NCBI RefSeq assembly: GCF_000494755.1
Contig: NC_022657.1
Location: 2,084,001-2,148,000 of the forward strand
Source of the DNA: Amorphoplanes friuliensis DSM 7358
GTDB taxonomy: Bacteria; Actinomycetota; Actinomycetes; Mycobacteriales; Micromonosporaceae
Reading direction: 5' to 3'
Length of the DNA stretch: 64,000 nucleotides
Below are positions 37,396-45,031 of the stretch, one piece after another (the stretch's first letter is position 1; each line of letters starts with the position of its first letter). The translations under genes were made by a program, and so were the position numbers. The notes beneath the pieces were generated by a model. It was not told where the DNA came from. It worked only from the letters and a program-made list of their open reading frames with translations, and searched no databases.

Positions 37396-38093
37396 CGCGC
37401 TCCTTCATGCCAGCCCAGCACGGCCTTGTCGCCGCTGATCCCTTGCACCGCGAACCGGGCGAACAGGTCCTCGGCGTACCACCGGGCGGCCGGTGTGCGC
37501 GCGATCACCGCGCGGTGCTCCGGCTGACGGTACGCGAAGCCGGTCAGATCTGCCGCGCTGCGCCAGATGCTCACGGTTCCCTGCCAGCCGATCGGCGCCT
37601 CACCGATACCGAAACGGGCGAGGAGGCCGGGGGCCGCGGCCAACTCCCGGGCCACCGGCGGCACCGCACGCCAGAAGGTCAGGGCCTTCACCGGGCGTAG
37701 CCGGGCCCGGGTCAGCGCGAGCACGGTCCCTTCGGCGCGACCGCCGGGAGGATCACCGAACGGCGTCTGCTCGGACCAGCTGCCCCGGCTGACCAGCGGA
37801 GTCAGGTCGACGCGGGCCGACTGGGCCGCGATGCTGTCCCAGGCGGCACCGGCCGGTCCGAGCTCACCACCGTCCGGGTCGTCCCAGACCATCACGGCGG
37901 CATATCGGGTCAGATCGGCATCGCCGGGCCCGAAGCCGGTCCCGGTGCCCGTGCCGAGCAGCTTGCCGAAGCGCACACCGGGCCGGGCCCGCAGCCGCCG
38001 CGGATCGAGCGCCATCCGGAGCAGGGCAGAGCCGAGCGCACGTCGGGGCACCCGCCAGACGTGCAGCGTGACCAGCGGCGGGACGGCGTTCAT
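37392..38093 (-). CDS. CrtA-like (spheroidene monooxygenase family) protein
   Basis: 233 aa. It resembles actinobacterial proteins related to CrtA: VTLHVWRVPRRALGSALLRMALDPRRLRARPGVRFGKLLGTG at the N-terminus, YAAVMVWDDPD, WSEQTPFGDP, and KALTFWRAVPPVARELAAAPGLLARFGIGEAPIGWQGTVSIW in the middle. CrtA introduces a keto group into acyclic carotenoids in purple bacteria; the reaction here is not proven. The ATG at 38093 has TAACGT 6 nt upstream, so the operon mRNA probably starts at this codon. It is the first of five coupled genes running to 33514. Confidence 0.75.
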   Translation of the reverse strand: MNAVPPLVTLHVWRVPRRALGSALLRMALDPRRLRARPGVRFGKLLGTGTGTGFGPGDADLTRYAAVMVWDDPDGGELGPAGAAWDSIAAQSARVDLTPLVSRGSWSEQTPFGDPPGGRAEGTVLALTRARLRPVKALTFWRAVPPVARELAAAPGLLARFGIGEAPIGWQGTVSIWRSAADLTGFAYRQPEHRAVIARTPAARWYAEDLFARFAVQGISGDKAVLGWHEGAR

Positions 38094-38116
38094 CCCGCCA
38101 CGTTACGTCGTGACCT

Positions 38117-38605
38117 TCACGCGACGTCGGTCGCGGTGCCGCCGGTGACGCGGAGCAGTTCGGCGTACGTGATCGGGAACACGACCTGGGGCACGCCGCC
38201 CGCTGCCCAGATCTCCGGGTACTGCTCGAGGGCCGTGTCGACCAGGGTGCGGACCGGCTTCGGGTGGCCCAGCGGAGCGACACCACCGATCGGCTGGCCG
38301 GTGTGCGCACGGACGAAGTCCGGGTTGGCCCGGCCCAGCTTGGCCAGGCCGAGCGAGGCCGCGACCTTCTTCGTGTCGACGCGGTGCGCGCCGGAGGTGA
38401 GCACGAGCAGCGCCTCGCCGTCCGCCTCGAAGATCAGCGAGTTGGCGATCTGTCCTACCTCGACGCCGAGCGCCGCGGCGGCCGCGGCGGCGGTGTGCAC
38501 ACCCTCGTCGAAGACGACCATCTGCGGCGCGGTGCCGGCAGCCGTACGGGCATCGGCGTTCTCGAGGGCGGCCTGGACAGCCTGAACATTGGGATGGTTC
38601 TCCAT
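38117..38605 (-). CDS. YbaK/EbsC-family aminoacyl-tRNA deacylase
   Basis: 162 aa. Family segments are MVVFDEGVHTAAAAAAALGVEVGQIANSLIFEADGEALLVLTSGAHRVD, KKVAASLGLAKLGRANPDFVRAHTGQPIGGVAPLGH and LVDTALEQYPEIWAAGG. The lysine in HRVDTKK, the GxxxGGVxPxG block and the GA(H) motif are conserved in trans-acting editing proteins that hydrolyse mischarged Cys-, Ala- or Pro-tRNA. Which tRNA is edited cannot be told. ATG 38605 has no clear ribosome site. It lies between the carotenoid operon and the flavocytochrome gene, with no functional link apparent. Confidence 0.88.
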   Translation of the reverse strand: MENHPNVQAVQAALENADARTAAGTAPQMVVFDEGVHTAAAAAAALGVEVGQIANSLIFEADGEALLVLTSGAHRVDTKKVAASLGLAKLGRANPDFVRAHTGQPIGGVAPLGHPKPVRTLVDTALEQYPEIWAAGGVPQVVFPITYAELLRVTGGTATDVA

Positions 38606-38623
38606 CCGGTCATTGTGCCGTCC

Positions 38624-38716
38624 TCACCCCGGCGGCCCCATCGTCGAGGTGTGGTAACTGAACAACAGCACGAGCACGGCTGTCGTCGCGAGCAGCCACA
38701 AAATCACCCGGCGCAT
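38624..38716 (-). CDS. 30-residue membrane-anchor mini-protein (truncated FMN-binding protein?)
   Basis: The product is MRRVILWLLATTAVL followed by VLLFSYHTSTMGPPG, one membrane helix after two arginines. The MRRxxLWLL...LFSYHTST pattern is the N-terminal anchor typical of actinobacterial FMN-binding-domain proteins that are encoded right after ferric-reductase-like flavocytochromes; here the stop codon comes where the Ser/Gly linker and FMN domain would begin. It starts 13 nt past the reductase stop codon. It may be a remnant left by deletion, or a retained small protein. No FMN-domain sequence follows in any frame before the YbaK gene. Confidence 0.55.
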   Translation of the reverse strand: MRRVILWLLATTAVLVLLFSYHTSTMGPPG

Positions 38717-38729
38717 GTCATCACCCGCT

Positions 38730-40091
38730 TCACCAGCCAAAACGTTCACGATGCAACTGCGCGGCCGGTACGCCCGCAGCCCGGGCCGCAGTGCGTACGG
38801 CCGCGGTCCAGGGGTCCGGGCCGCAGAGGTAGAGGTCGTGCCCGGCGATGTCCGGTGCGATCTCGCGCAGCGCCTCCGCGTCGGAGTAGTCGGCGTACTC
38901 CGCGGGCAGCCACGACGCCTGATGCGCGCGCGGGCCGATCAGCGGGACGAGGCGTACACCCCGCTGGTCGGCCAGCCACTCGATCTCGTCGAGGAACGCG
39001 ACCTCCTCGGCGCGGCGGGCGCGATAGACCAGCGTCGCCTGACCGTGGCCGTACGGAAGGTCCCAGAGCAGGGCGAGCAGCGGCGTGATGCCGACCCCGC
39101 AGGCCAGCATGGTCACCGGGCCGCCCCGGTACGACTCGGCGGTGAGCCGCCCGTACGGGCCCTCGATCAGGACTTTTGTCCCCGCCCGGAGGGTCGAGAC
39201 GCGGCTGCTGCCGTCACCGAGACCCTTCACGGTGATCCGCAACTGGTCGCCGTTCGGCGGCCCGGACAGCGAGAACGGGTTGCCGCGCGACCAGCCCGGC
39301 CCGTCCAGGAACCGCCACACGAAGAACTGCCCGGCCCGCACCGGCAGCCGGTCGAGACGCCGCCCGCGCAGATAGACGGAGACGAGCCCGTGCGCTTCCG
39401 GCACCACGTGGTCGACGACCAGCCGGTGCCGGGCGGTGCGCCACAGCGGCATCCCCAGCCGGAAGATCAGCACACTGCCGGCGGCCGCGGCGTAGAGGCC
39501 GCACCAGTACGCCCGTGCGGCGGGACTGCCGGTGAAGTCGCGGCCCGTCCAGATCTCGTGGGGCAGGGCCAGGGCCACCCCGAGGTACGCGTACAGGTGC
39601 AGCAGGTGCCAGGACTCGTACCGCAGGCGGCGGCGGGCGCGGCGTACCGAGGTCACCACGACCAGGACCAGTGCGGCCGTCGCCGCGGTGGCCAGCAGCA
39701 TCCCCGGATAGTCGGCGACGAACTCGACGAACTGGGCGACGACCCGCTCACCCTGCGCGTAACTGAGCGTGGCCAGCACGATGTGCACGAGCAGCAGCTG
39801 GAACGACGTGAAGCCGGTCCAGCGGTGCCACCGCGCCAGCTTGTCCTGGCCGAAAGCCCGCTCCACCAGCGGGATCCGCGCCATCAGCACCACCTGGAGC
39901 AGCATCAGGTCGGCCGACCACAGCGCGGCCAGGCGCCCCGCGGCCCCCGCCCCCGTCCAGCCGCCGCGGGCCACTTCCGACAGCCCCTCGTTTGCCGTCC
40001 ACAGCGCCGTCACGACGACCAGGCTGAGCCCGGCGGCGGTCCCGGCCGCACCCGCCCACCAGCGGGGAGTGGGGGACACGCGGGGACGCAC
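38730..40091 (-). CDS. Ferric-reductase-like membrane flavocytochrome (FAD/NAD(P)H oxidoreductase)
   Basis: 453 aa. Six membrane helices fill the first ~220 residues; paired histidines for haem are in LARWHRWTGFTSFQLLLVHIVLA and ESWHLLHLYAYLGVALALPHE. The C-terminal ferredoxin-reductase half has RGNPFSLSG (FAD), SSRVSTLRAGTKVLIEGPYG, the nucleotide loop ACGVGITPLLALL, and the terminal CGPDPW and RERFGW. It should move electrons from NAD(P)H across the membrane to an external acceptor, often an FMN-binding protein. The GTG start has TACGGT 7 nt upstream (40104-40099). The usual FMN-binding partner is reduced to a 30-codon ORF immediately downstream. Confidence 0.9.
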   Translation of the reverse strand: MRPRVSPTPRWWAGAAGTAAGLSLVVVTALWTANEGLSEVARGGWTGAGAAGRLAALWSADLMLLQVVLMARIPLVERAFGQDKLARWHRWTGFTSFQLLLVHIVLATLSYAQGERVVAQFVEFVADYPGMLLATAATAALVLVVVTSVRRARRRLRYESWHLLHLYAYLGVALALPHEIWTGRDFTGSPAARAYWCGLYAAAAGSVLIFRLGMPLWRTARHRLVVDHVVPEAHGLVSVYLRGRRLDRLPVRAGQFFVWRFLDGPGWSRGNPFSLSGPPNGDQLRITVKGLGDGSSRVSTLRAGTKVLIEGPYGRLTAESYRGGPVTMLACGVGITPLLALLWDLPYGHGQATLVYRARRAEEVAFLDEIEWLADQRGVRLVPLIGPRAHQASWLPAEYADYSDAEALREIAPDIAGHDLYLCGPDPWTAAVRTAARAAGVPAAQLHRERFGW

Positions 40092-40165
40092 GGTGCTTAC
40101 CGTACAAAGGGTTTCCGCTGGTGGGGAGGGGTGAGTGAGAAGGTCGACGAGCCGGCGAATAGTGG

Positions 40166-41101
40166 TTATCCGGGTGGCACCCCGGCCGTCTCCCTAACCT
40201 CGGGTGCGTCCAGCCGGACCCGTGCCGTCTCCGCGATCGCCACCCCGGTCAGCACCAGCGCACCCCCGGCGAGCTGCGCGGCGTTCAACGCCTCCGACGC
40301 ACCCAGCGTGACCCACGCGAACGCGGCCGCGATCACCGGCTCGGCCATCCCGAGGATGCCGACGCTGGTCGCCGGCAGATAGCGCAGAGACCCCGCCACC
40401 AGCAGATAAGGCAAGATCGACCCGAACACCACCACGTACGCGCACAGCAGCGCGATCTTGACGTCCGCGATCGGCTCCCAGCCGCCCGCACCCGCGGTGA
40501 CCGCCCGGGTGATCAGGCCGGCCACCGCCGCCGCCCCGAACGCCCACGTGGTCAGCGACAACGTGTCCCGCTTGGCCACCCCGCGCGCGCCGAGCACGTA
40601 GTAGGCCGCCAGCAGCACGGCATTGACCAGCGCCGCGACCACACCGACGGTGTTCAGCCGCAGGTCACCCCACACCTCCGCCACGCAGGCCAGCCCGGCC
40701 AGGCTCAGCGCAAGACCACCCCACAACCGCGGGCGTACACGTTGCTTGTCCCCGAACCGTGCCCACAGCACCACCAGCAGGGGTGCGGTGTATTCGAAGA
40801 GCAGGGCGATCCCGACCGGGATCCGGCTGATCGCCACGAAATAGAGCATCGGCACCAGGAAGAAGCCGCTCAGCCCGTAGACGAGGAGTAGCGGCAGCTC
40901 CCCGCGGGTGACCCTCAGCCTGCGCACGCCCGGACGGATCACGGCGCTCAGCACGAGCAGCCCGAGGAACGCGCCCGCCGCCCGCAACAGCGTCAGCTGC
41001 GGTGCCGTGAACCCCGCCTGCAGCACCAGCTTGGACACTGCACCGTTGATCCCGAACATGCCCGCCGCGGCGAGCACCATGATCACCCCGCGGAGGGTCA
41101 C
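40166..41101 (-). CDS. EamA-family (DMT) transporter
   Basis: 311 aa, ten membrane helices as two tandem EamA domains (about 6-140 and 152-285). Recognisable segments are LRAAGAFLGLLVLSAV, GFFLVPMLYFVAISRIPVGIALLFEYTAPLLVVLWARF at the end of the first domain and YLPATSVGILGMAEPVIAAAFAWVTLGE-like at the end of the second (here VTLGASEALNAAQ). Such transporters export amino acids or metabolites. GTG 41101 overlaps the stop of the upstream SDR gene (GTGA), so the two are coupled. Substrate unknown. Confidence 0.88.
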   Translation of the reverse strand: MTLRGVIMVLAAAGMFGINGAVSKLVLQAGFTAPQLTLLRAAGAFLGLLVLSAVIRPGVRRLRVTRGELPLLLVYGLSGFFLVPMLYFVAISRIPVGIALLFEYTAPLLVVLWARFGDKQRVRPRLWGGLALSLAGLACVAEVWGDLRLNTVGVVAALVNAVLLAAYYVLGARGVAKRDTLSLTTWAFGAAAVAGLITRAVTAGAGGWEPIADVKIALLCAYVVVFGSILPYLLVAGSLRYLPATSVGILGMAEPVIAAAFAWVTLGASEALNAAQLAGGALVLTGVAIAETARVRLDAPEVRETAGVPPG

Positions 41102-41907
41102 TGCTCCCGTACGCCGACAGCTGCGGCGCTGGCCTCCCACAACTGTGCGGCCAGCTTGTCGTCGTCGGCGGTCTTGTCCGGCACGGTCACCTTGTGCCCG
41201 ACGTAGTACGCGCCGTCGGTGACCTCCGCGTCGGCCAGCCAGACCAGCAACTCGCCCGCCTTCTCCGGCGTGGTCAGGAACGGCGCGTACTTCCAGAAGA
41301 ACCGCGTCGCTGTCCCGGCCCCGAAATTGCTGCGCACCACACCCGGATGGAACGACACGGAAGTGATGTCCGGCCAGCGCCGCGCCGCCTCCGAGGCGAA
41401 CAGGATGTTCGCCGCCTTGGCCGCACCGTAGGCCCGCCAGGAGCTGTAATCCTCCGCCTTCTGCGTGAAGTCGAGACTCACCCGCGCCCGCCGGTGCGCC
41501 TGCGACGCGGTGTTCACGACCCGGCCCCCACGCAGCGCGTCCCGCAGCACGTGGGTCAGCAGGAACGGCGCCAGATGATTGCCCTGCACGGTGGCCTCAA
41601 AACCGTCCGCGGTGCGGACGTAGGACCCCACCATCCCGCCGGCATTGTTCGCCAGCACATCAATCCTCGGGTACGCGGAGAGCACCTTCTCACCGAGCTC
41701 CCGCACCTGATCGAGCGACTCGAAATCGGCCCGGTGCTCGTCCGGCTCGGGCCCGGTCGCGGCCGCCCGGATCTGCGCCATGGCCGCACCGAGCCGCCCC
41801 GGATCGCGGCCGACCACAACCACCTGATCGCCCCGCGCCGCGAACTGCACGGCGGCGGCCAGCCCCACCCCGGAACTGGCCCCGGTGATCACAACGGTGC
41901 GCGGCAT
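41098..41907 (-). CDS. Short-chain dehydrogenase/reductase
   Basis: 269 aa, SDR family of the retinol-dehydrogenase/WW-oxidoreductase-like branch. TVVITGASSGVGLAAAVQFAARG is the TGxxxGxG cofactor loop, VVVVGRDPGRL provides the Arg for NADP, LANNAGGMVG is the NNAG motif, and YGAAKAANILFASEAARRW carries the YxxxK catalytic pair. A loop after the active site (FHPGVVRSNFGAGTA) is typical. ATG 41907 is preceded by a G-rich stretch (GGGGGTACGG). Coupled to the EamA transporter gene. Substrate unknown; the pairing with an exporter may mean modification and export of the same small molecule, which is speculative. Confidence 0.88.
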   Translation of the reverse strand: MPRTVVITGASSGVGLAAAVQFAARGDQVVVVGRDPGRLGAAMAQIRAAATGPEPDEHRADFESLDQVRELGEKVLSAYPRIDVLANNAGGMVGSYVRTADGFEATVQGNHLAPFLLTHVLRDALRGGRVVNTASQAHRRARVSLDFTQKAEDYSSWRAYGAAKAANILFASEAARRWPDITSVSFHPGVVRSNFGAGTATRFFWKYAPFLTTPEKAGELLVWLADAEVTDGAYYVGHKVTVPDKTADDDKLAAQLWEASAAAVGVREQ

Positions 41908-42285
41908 CCCGTACCCCCAACTCCTCGATCTACCACCGGCAACCCGGCGCCGTTCATCGTGCCCCCTGCCACCGACAATTTCCCGCTGGGCCGCCCTCCT
42001 CACCTGTTGCTCGTGTCTCGCAGCCTCAGGCCTGCGCCGTCGTACCTGTTCTGTGTCGTCCTGGCCGGCCCCGGCGCTGTCACCCGCCTGCCCTGATGGC
42101 CTCGGCCGGGCCGCGCGTCCCTCTTCGGCTGGTGTTCCCGATTGATCCGGCAGGCAGCCGGCCCGGGCTGTGACCTGGGACTCTCTGTCCGAATCAGCAT
42201 TTTCTGAAGGTGATCTCCACCCGCCCGACCCACCGCCGCGTGTGTTGCTTTTTTGTCGTACCCGCGGTGTACTCTCATTCGTAGT
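41908..42285. other. Intergenic region, divergent promoters, no gene seen
   Basis: Between the SDR start and the SOS box I find no supported gene. The stretch 42240-42285 is comparatively AT-rich (TTTTTTGTCG, TACTCT) and probably contains the promoter of the DNA-damage genes downstream. Confidence 0.5.
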
Positions 42286-42301
42286 TAGAACGAGTGTTCG
42301 A
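42286..42301 (+). promoter_or_regulatory. LexA-type SOS box
   Basis: TAGAAC-N4-GTTCGA differs at one position from the actinobacterial consensus TCGAAC-N4-GTTCGA. A further palindromic GTTCGAAC follows at 42305-42312, giving additional half-sites. It lies 317 bp before the HEPN gene that leads the imuA'-imuB-dnaE2 region. Confidence 0.75.
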
Positions 42302-42618
42302 TTGGTTCGAACTCCTGTGCCAGACGATCACTCGGGCTGACCGATCGGGAGCCGCGTTCGCGGCGGGGCTCCCGGGTGCGGCGCCCGCGAAGCGCCGCGC
42401 ACGAGGTCCGGGCATTCGCGGGTCCGGGCCGGCACAAAGGCAGGACCGTCGTTCGCCGCCCTCGACCCCCGGGCGGCGGGCGACGGACCCGCCGGCAAGC
42501 CCGGCCGGGTGTGGTGTGGGGAAGCTTCACACCCGGCCGGCTGCCACACCGCTGTGCCTTCCTCTGCAGCGGATCGGTTCGACCAGCACGTCGGATGCGA
42601 CACACGCGAGGAGAGACC
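42302..42618 (+). other. Long putative 5' untranslated region of the HEPN gene
   Basis: 317 bp between the SOS box and the HEPN start codon. Open frames cross it, but none has a ribosome site or recognisable product. A GGGTGCGGCGCCCGCGAAGCGCCGCGC-like segment at 42374-42400 can fold into a GC-rich hairpin. Confidence 0.4.
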
Positions 42619-43128
42619 ATGGTGAGCAACCCGGCTTACCCGGTGCCCCGGCAACAGGGCCCCGGCCCGCTGGCGCACGCACCCACGGCCGCGGCCCAGA
42701 CGGCACCCACGGTTCCGGCCAATCTGCTGCCGAACCGTACGCCCGCCCAGCTGCTCGCCATCGCCCGTCAGGGCCTGGCGGAGGCGGCACGCACCCGCCC
42801 GGACGGCCTCCGCTACGCGACGGCCCACCTGGCAGCGCTGCGCGCAGCCGCCGCGGTGCTCGCCGCCCGCGCCAGACCGGCGGCGCCCACCAAGCGCAGC
42901 CGCGTAACCAGCGCCTGGTCACTCCTGGTCCTGGTGGCCCCGGAGTTCAGCGACTGGGCCGGCTACTTCGCCCAGGGCGCGACCAAACGAGCAGCCGCCG
43001 AAGCCGGCATCCCGAGAGTGGTCACCGAACGCGAAGCAGACGACCTGCTCCGCGCGGCGGAACACTTCGTGTCGCTGGTCGAGTCGGTGCTGGGCCTGGC
43101 CTACCAGCCCACCCTCGAGGCCGCCTGA
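42619..43128 (+). CDS. SAV_6107-family HEPN domain protein (SOS locus)
   Basis: 169 aa. The first ~35 residues are Pro/Ala/Gln-rich and disordered. The rest is a four-helix HEPN-type domain: AQLLAIARQGLAEAARTRPDGLRYATAHLAALRAAAAVLAARAR and DWAGYFAQGATKRAAAEAGIP, ending EADDLLRAAEHFVSLVESVLG. R65 and H70 (RYATAH) have the RxxxxH spacing of catalytic HEPN RNases, but here the motif is not in the usual C-terminal helix, so RNase activity is uncertain. ATG 42619 has GAGGAGAG upstream. Proteins of this family sit beside SOS polymerase genes in actinobacteria; the upstream LexA box supports damage induction. Confidence 0.8.
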   Translation: MVSNPAYPVPRQQGPGPLAHAPTAAAQTAPTVPANLLPNRTPAQLLAIARQGLAEAARTRPDGLRYATAHLAALRAAAAVLAARARPAAPTKRSRVTSAWSLLVLVAPEFSDWAGYFAQGATKRAAAEAGIPRVVTEREADDLLRAAEHFVSLVESVLGLAYQPTLEAA

Positions 43129-43834
43129 CCACCCGCCCCGAGCGCCCCGCCGCCAACCACCGGCCGTCCACCAACGCCGGCGCCGGACCCACCGCGCCGC
43201 ACCGGACATCGACAGGCAGCTATCTCGCGGTGGCAGGCCCGCTCGCCGCACGGACGGCTCCCCGGCGCGATGGTCTACCGGTCCCCTTGACGGTTACCCG
43301 GTCGGCCGGCCGGCGCGATGGTCTTCCGCCGCACCGACGGCCACCTGGTTTGGTCGGAGAGCGCGACGGTCTTCCATCGCATCAACGGGGTCGCTCGGTT
43401 CCGTGCTCGGCCGGCAAGACAGTCTTCCATCGCATCGACGGGTTGCTCGGTTTCCTTGGGTGGGCCGGCACGAGGGTCTTCCGCCGCGTTGACGGTTGCC
43501 CGGTCAGCCCGGTTTCGGATCGCGTTGACGGTTGCCCGGTTGCCCGGTTGCCCGGTTGCCCGGTTGCCCGGTTGGCCTGGTTGCCCGGTTGGCCTGGTTG
43601 CCCGGTGGCTCGGTTGTCGGGTCGCGGTGATGGTTGGCCGGTCTTGGCGCGGCCCGGGCGATGGTCTTCCGGTCGTGTTAACGGCCATCGGGCTCCTCGG
43701 CCGGTCGGCGCGACGGTTTCCGTCGCGCCGACGTCACTCGCCGGCTGAATTTGTCCTTGCTTCACGTCATGGTCCCTGGCGGGTCGTGACTTTAAAGATC
43801 AACTTCGATGTACAGGCAAAAACGGGGCGGGACA
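43129..43834. repeat. Repeat-filled gap: interspersed GGTCTTCC units and an 8-bp GGTTGCCC tandem array
   Basis: No gene is supported. A loose unit around GGTCTTCC(A/G)(T/C)CGC(A/G)T(T/C)(G/A)ACGG recurs at 43320, 43368, 43421, 43475 and 43663, the first four about 48-54 bp apart. Between 43530 and 43603 the octamer GGTTGCCC repeats, with two GGTTGGCCT variants. The block separates the HEPN gene from imuA'. The short-unit array has the look of slippage-generated sequence. Confidence 0.75.
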
Positions 43835-45031
43835 ATGGCCGGGCGCATGATCAACGGTGCTGCGGCTCTTGCTGAGCTGATCCGCCCGGCTTCCGAGGCC
43901 GACGAGTTCGGGACGCACCGGGTGCTGCCGGTGCTGCCGGAACTGGGCAACCTGCTGCCGAGCCGGGGTCTTCGCCGGGGAAGCACCATCGCCATCGGCA
44001 TCACCCCCGGCCCGACCGCCCCGCGCAGTGCTCTTCCCACCGCCTCACGGGGCGGTTCTTCACGACAGCTCGATGCCGGTGGTTATTCGGCACAACCCAC
44101 CTCGGAGACAGGAAGCGGAAACACCTCGCTGCTGCTGGCGTTGCTCGCCGCGGCTTCGCACGCCGGTTCCTGGTGCGCGGTTGTCGGAGTACCCGCCCTG
44201 GGCGCGATCGCCGCCGCCGAGAGCGGCATCGCCCTGGACCGGCTCGCCCTGGTGCCCAACCCCGGCCCCGAATGGCCCACCGTCACCGCCGCCCTCATCG
44301 ACGGCGTGGACGTGGTCGTCATCGCCGTCCCGGACCAGGTCTCCACCTCGATAACCAGCCGCCTGGTCGCCCGCGCCCGCCAGCGCGGCTGCGTCCTGGT
44401 GCCCTACGGCCGCTGGGATGGCGCCGACGTCACCCTGCAGGTCACCCAAGGCCAATGGGAAGGCCTACACACCGGCCGCGGCCGCCTACGCCGCCGAAAA
44501 GTCACCGTCGTAGCGCGAGGCCGAGGCGCCGCAGCCCGCCCAAAAGAAATCACCATGTGGATGCCAGGAACCTCCCTGTCCCCTCCACAGCCACCCATCC
44601 CCGGTCGCTCAACCCCCGACACCACCCGCAACCCGGCGCCCCTTCCACCGCCGCCGATGCCGGTGGACAAACCGGCCCCCACGGCCCTTGGCCCCCTCGC
44701 TTCCGTAACCCCAATCGCCACACCCCGACCGCCCACCGCCCCGGTTTCGCCCACCGCCCCGGTTTCGCCCACCGGGCCGGGTGCACCTGCGGCACCGGGT
44801 GTGTCGGCCGGGCTGGTTTCGCCTGCCGCGCCGGGTCCGGCAGCCCGGTCGGGTGCGTCTGCCGGGTCGGGCGCACCACCGCTTGCTTCGGTGGTGCGGA
44901 TCGAATCGTCGCTGGGGGCTTCGCGCGGTGTGCCGCCGGCGGCGAGGGTCCTGCGCACCCCACCGGCGGTAGTCCCGCCCACTGTGGCGGCGCTTGGTTC
45001 GGGAGTTTTGGGGGAGGTGGGGTTCGGGTGA
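43835..45031 (+). CDS. imuA: ImuA'-like SOS mutagenesis protein with interrupted P-loop region
   Basis: 398 aa, RecA-like fold protein of the mutasome that partners ImuB and DnaE2. Conserved parts are TIAIGITPG, SLLLALLAAASHAGSWCAVVGVPALGAIAAAESGI, LALVPNPGPEWPTVTAALIDGVDVVVIAVP, and RLVARARQRGCVLVPYGRWDGADVTLQV. Between the first strand and SLLLALL lies an extra stretch of ~38 residues rich in Ser, Thr, Gly and Pro (56-93), just where the P-loop would be, so nucleotide binding is doubtful. Residues ~247-398 form a Pro/Ala-rich tail. ATG 43835 is preferred over 43808 because of the GGGGCGGGA sequence before it. The stop overlaps imuB (GTGA). Confidence 0.82.
   Translation: MAGRMINGAAALAELIRPASEADEFGTHRVLPVLPELGNLLPSRGLRRGSTIAIGITPGPTAPRSALPTASRGGSSRQLDAGGYSAQPTSETGSGNTSLLLALLAAASHAGSWCAVVGVPALGAIAAAESGIALDRLALVPNPGPEWPTVTAALIDGVDVVVIAVPDQVSTSITSRLVARARQRGCVLVPYGRWDGADVTLQVTQGQWEGLHTGRGRLRRRKVTVVARGRGAAARPKEITMWMPGTSLSPPQPPIPGRSTPDTTRNPAPLPPPPMPVDKPAPTALGPLASVTPIATPRPPTAPVSPTAPVSPTGPGAPAAPGVSAGLVSPAAPGPAARSGASAGSGAPPLASVVRIESSLGASRGVPPAARVLRTPPAVVPPTVAALGSGVLGEVGFG

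Noticed and set aside
42286..42320. tRNA-like T-arm (GGTTCGAACTCC)
   Set aside because: No matching acceptor, D- or anticodon arm can be drawn; the sequence is better explained by LexA half-sites.
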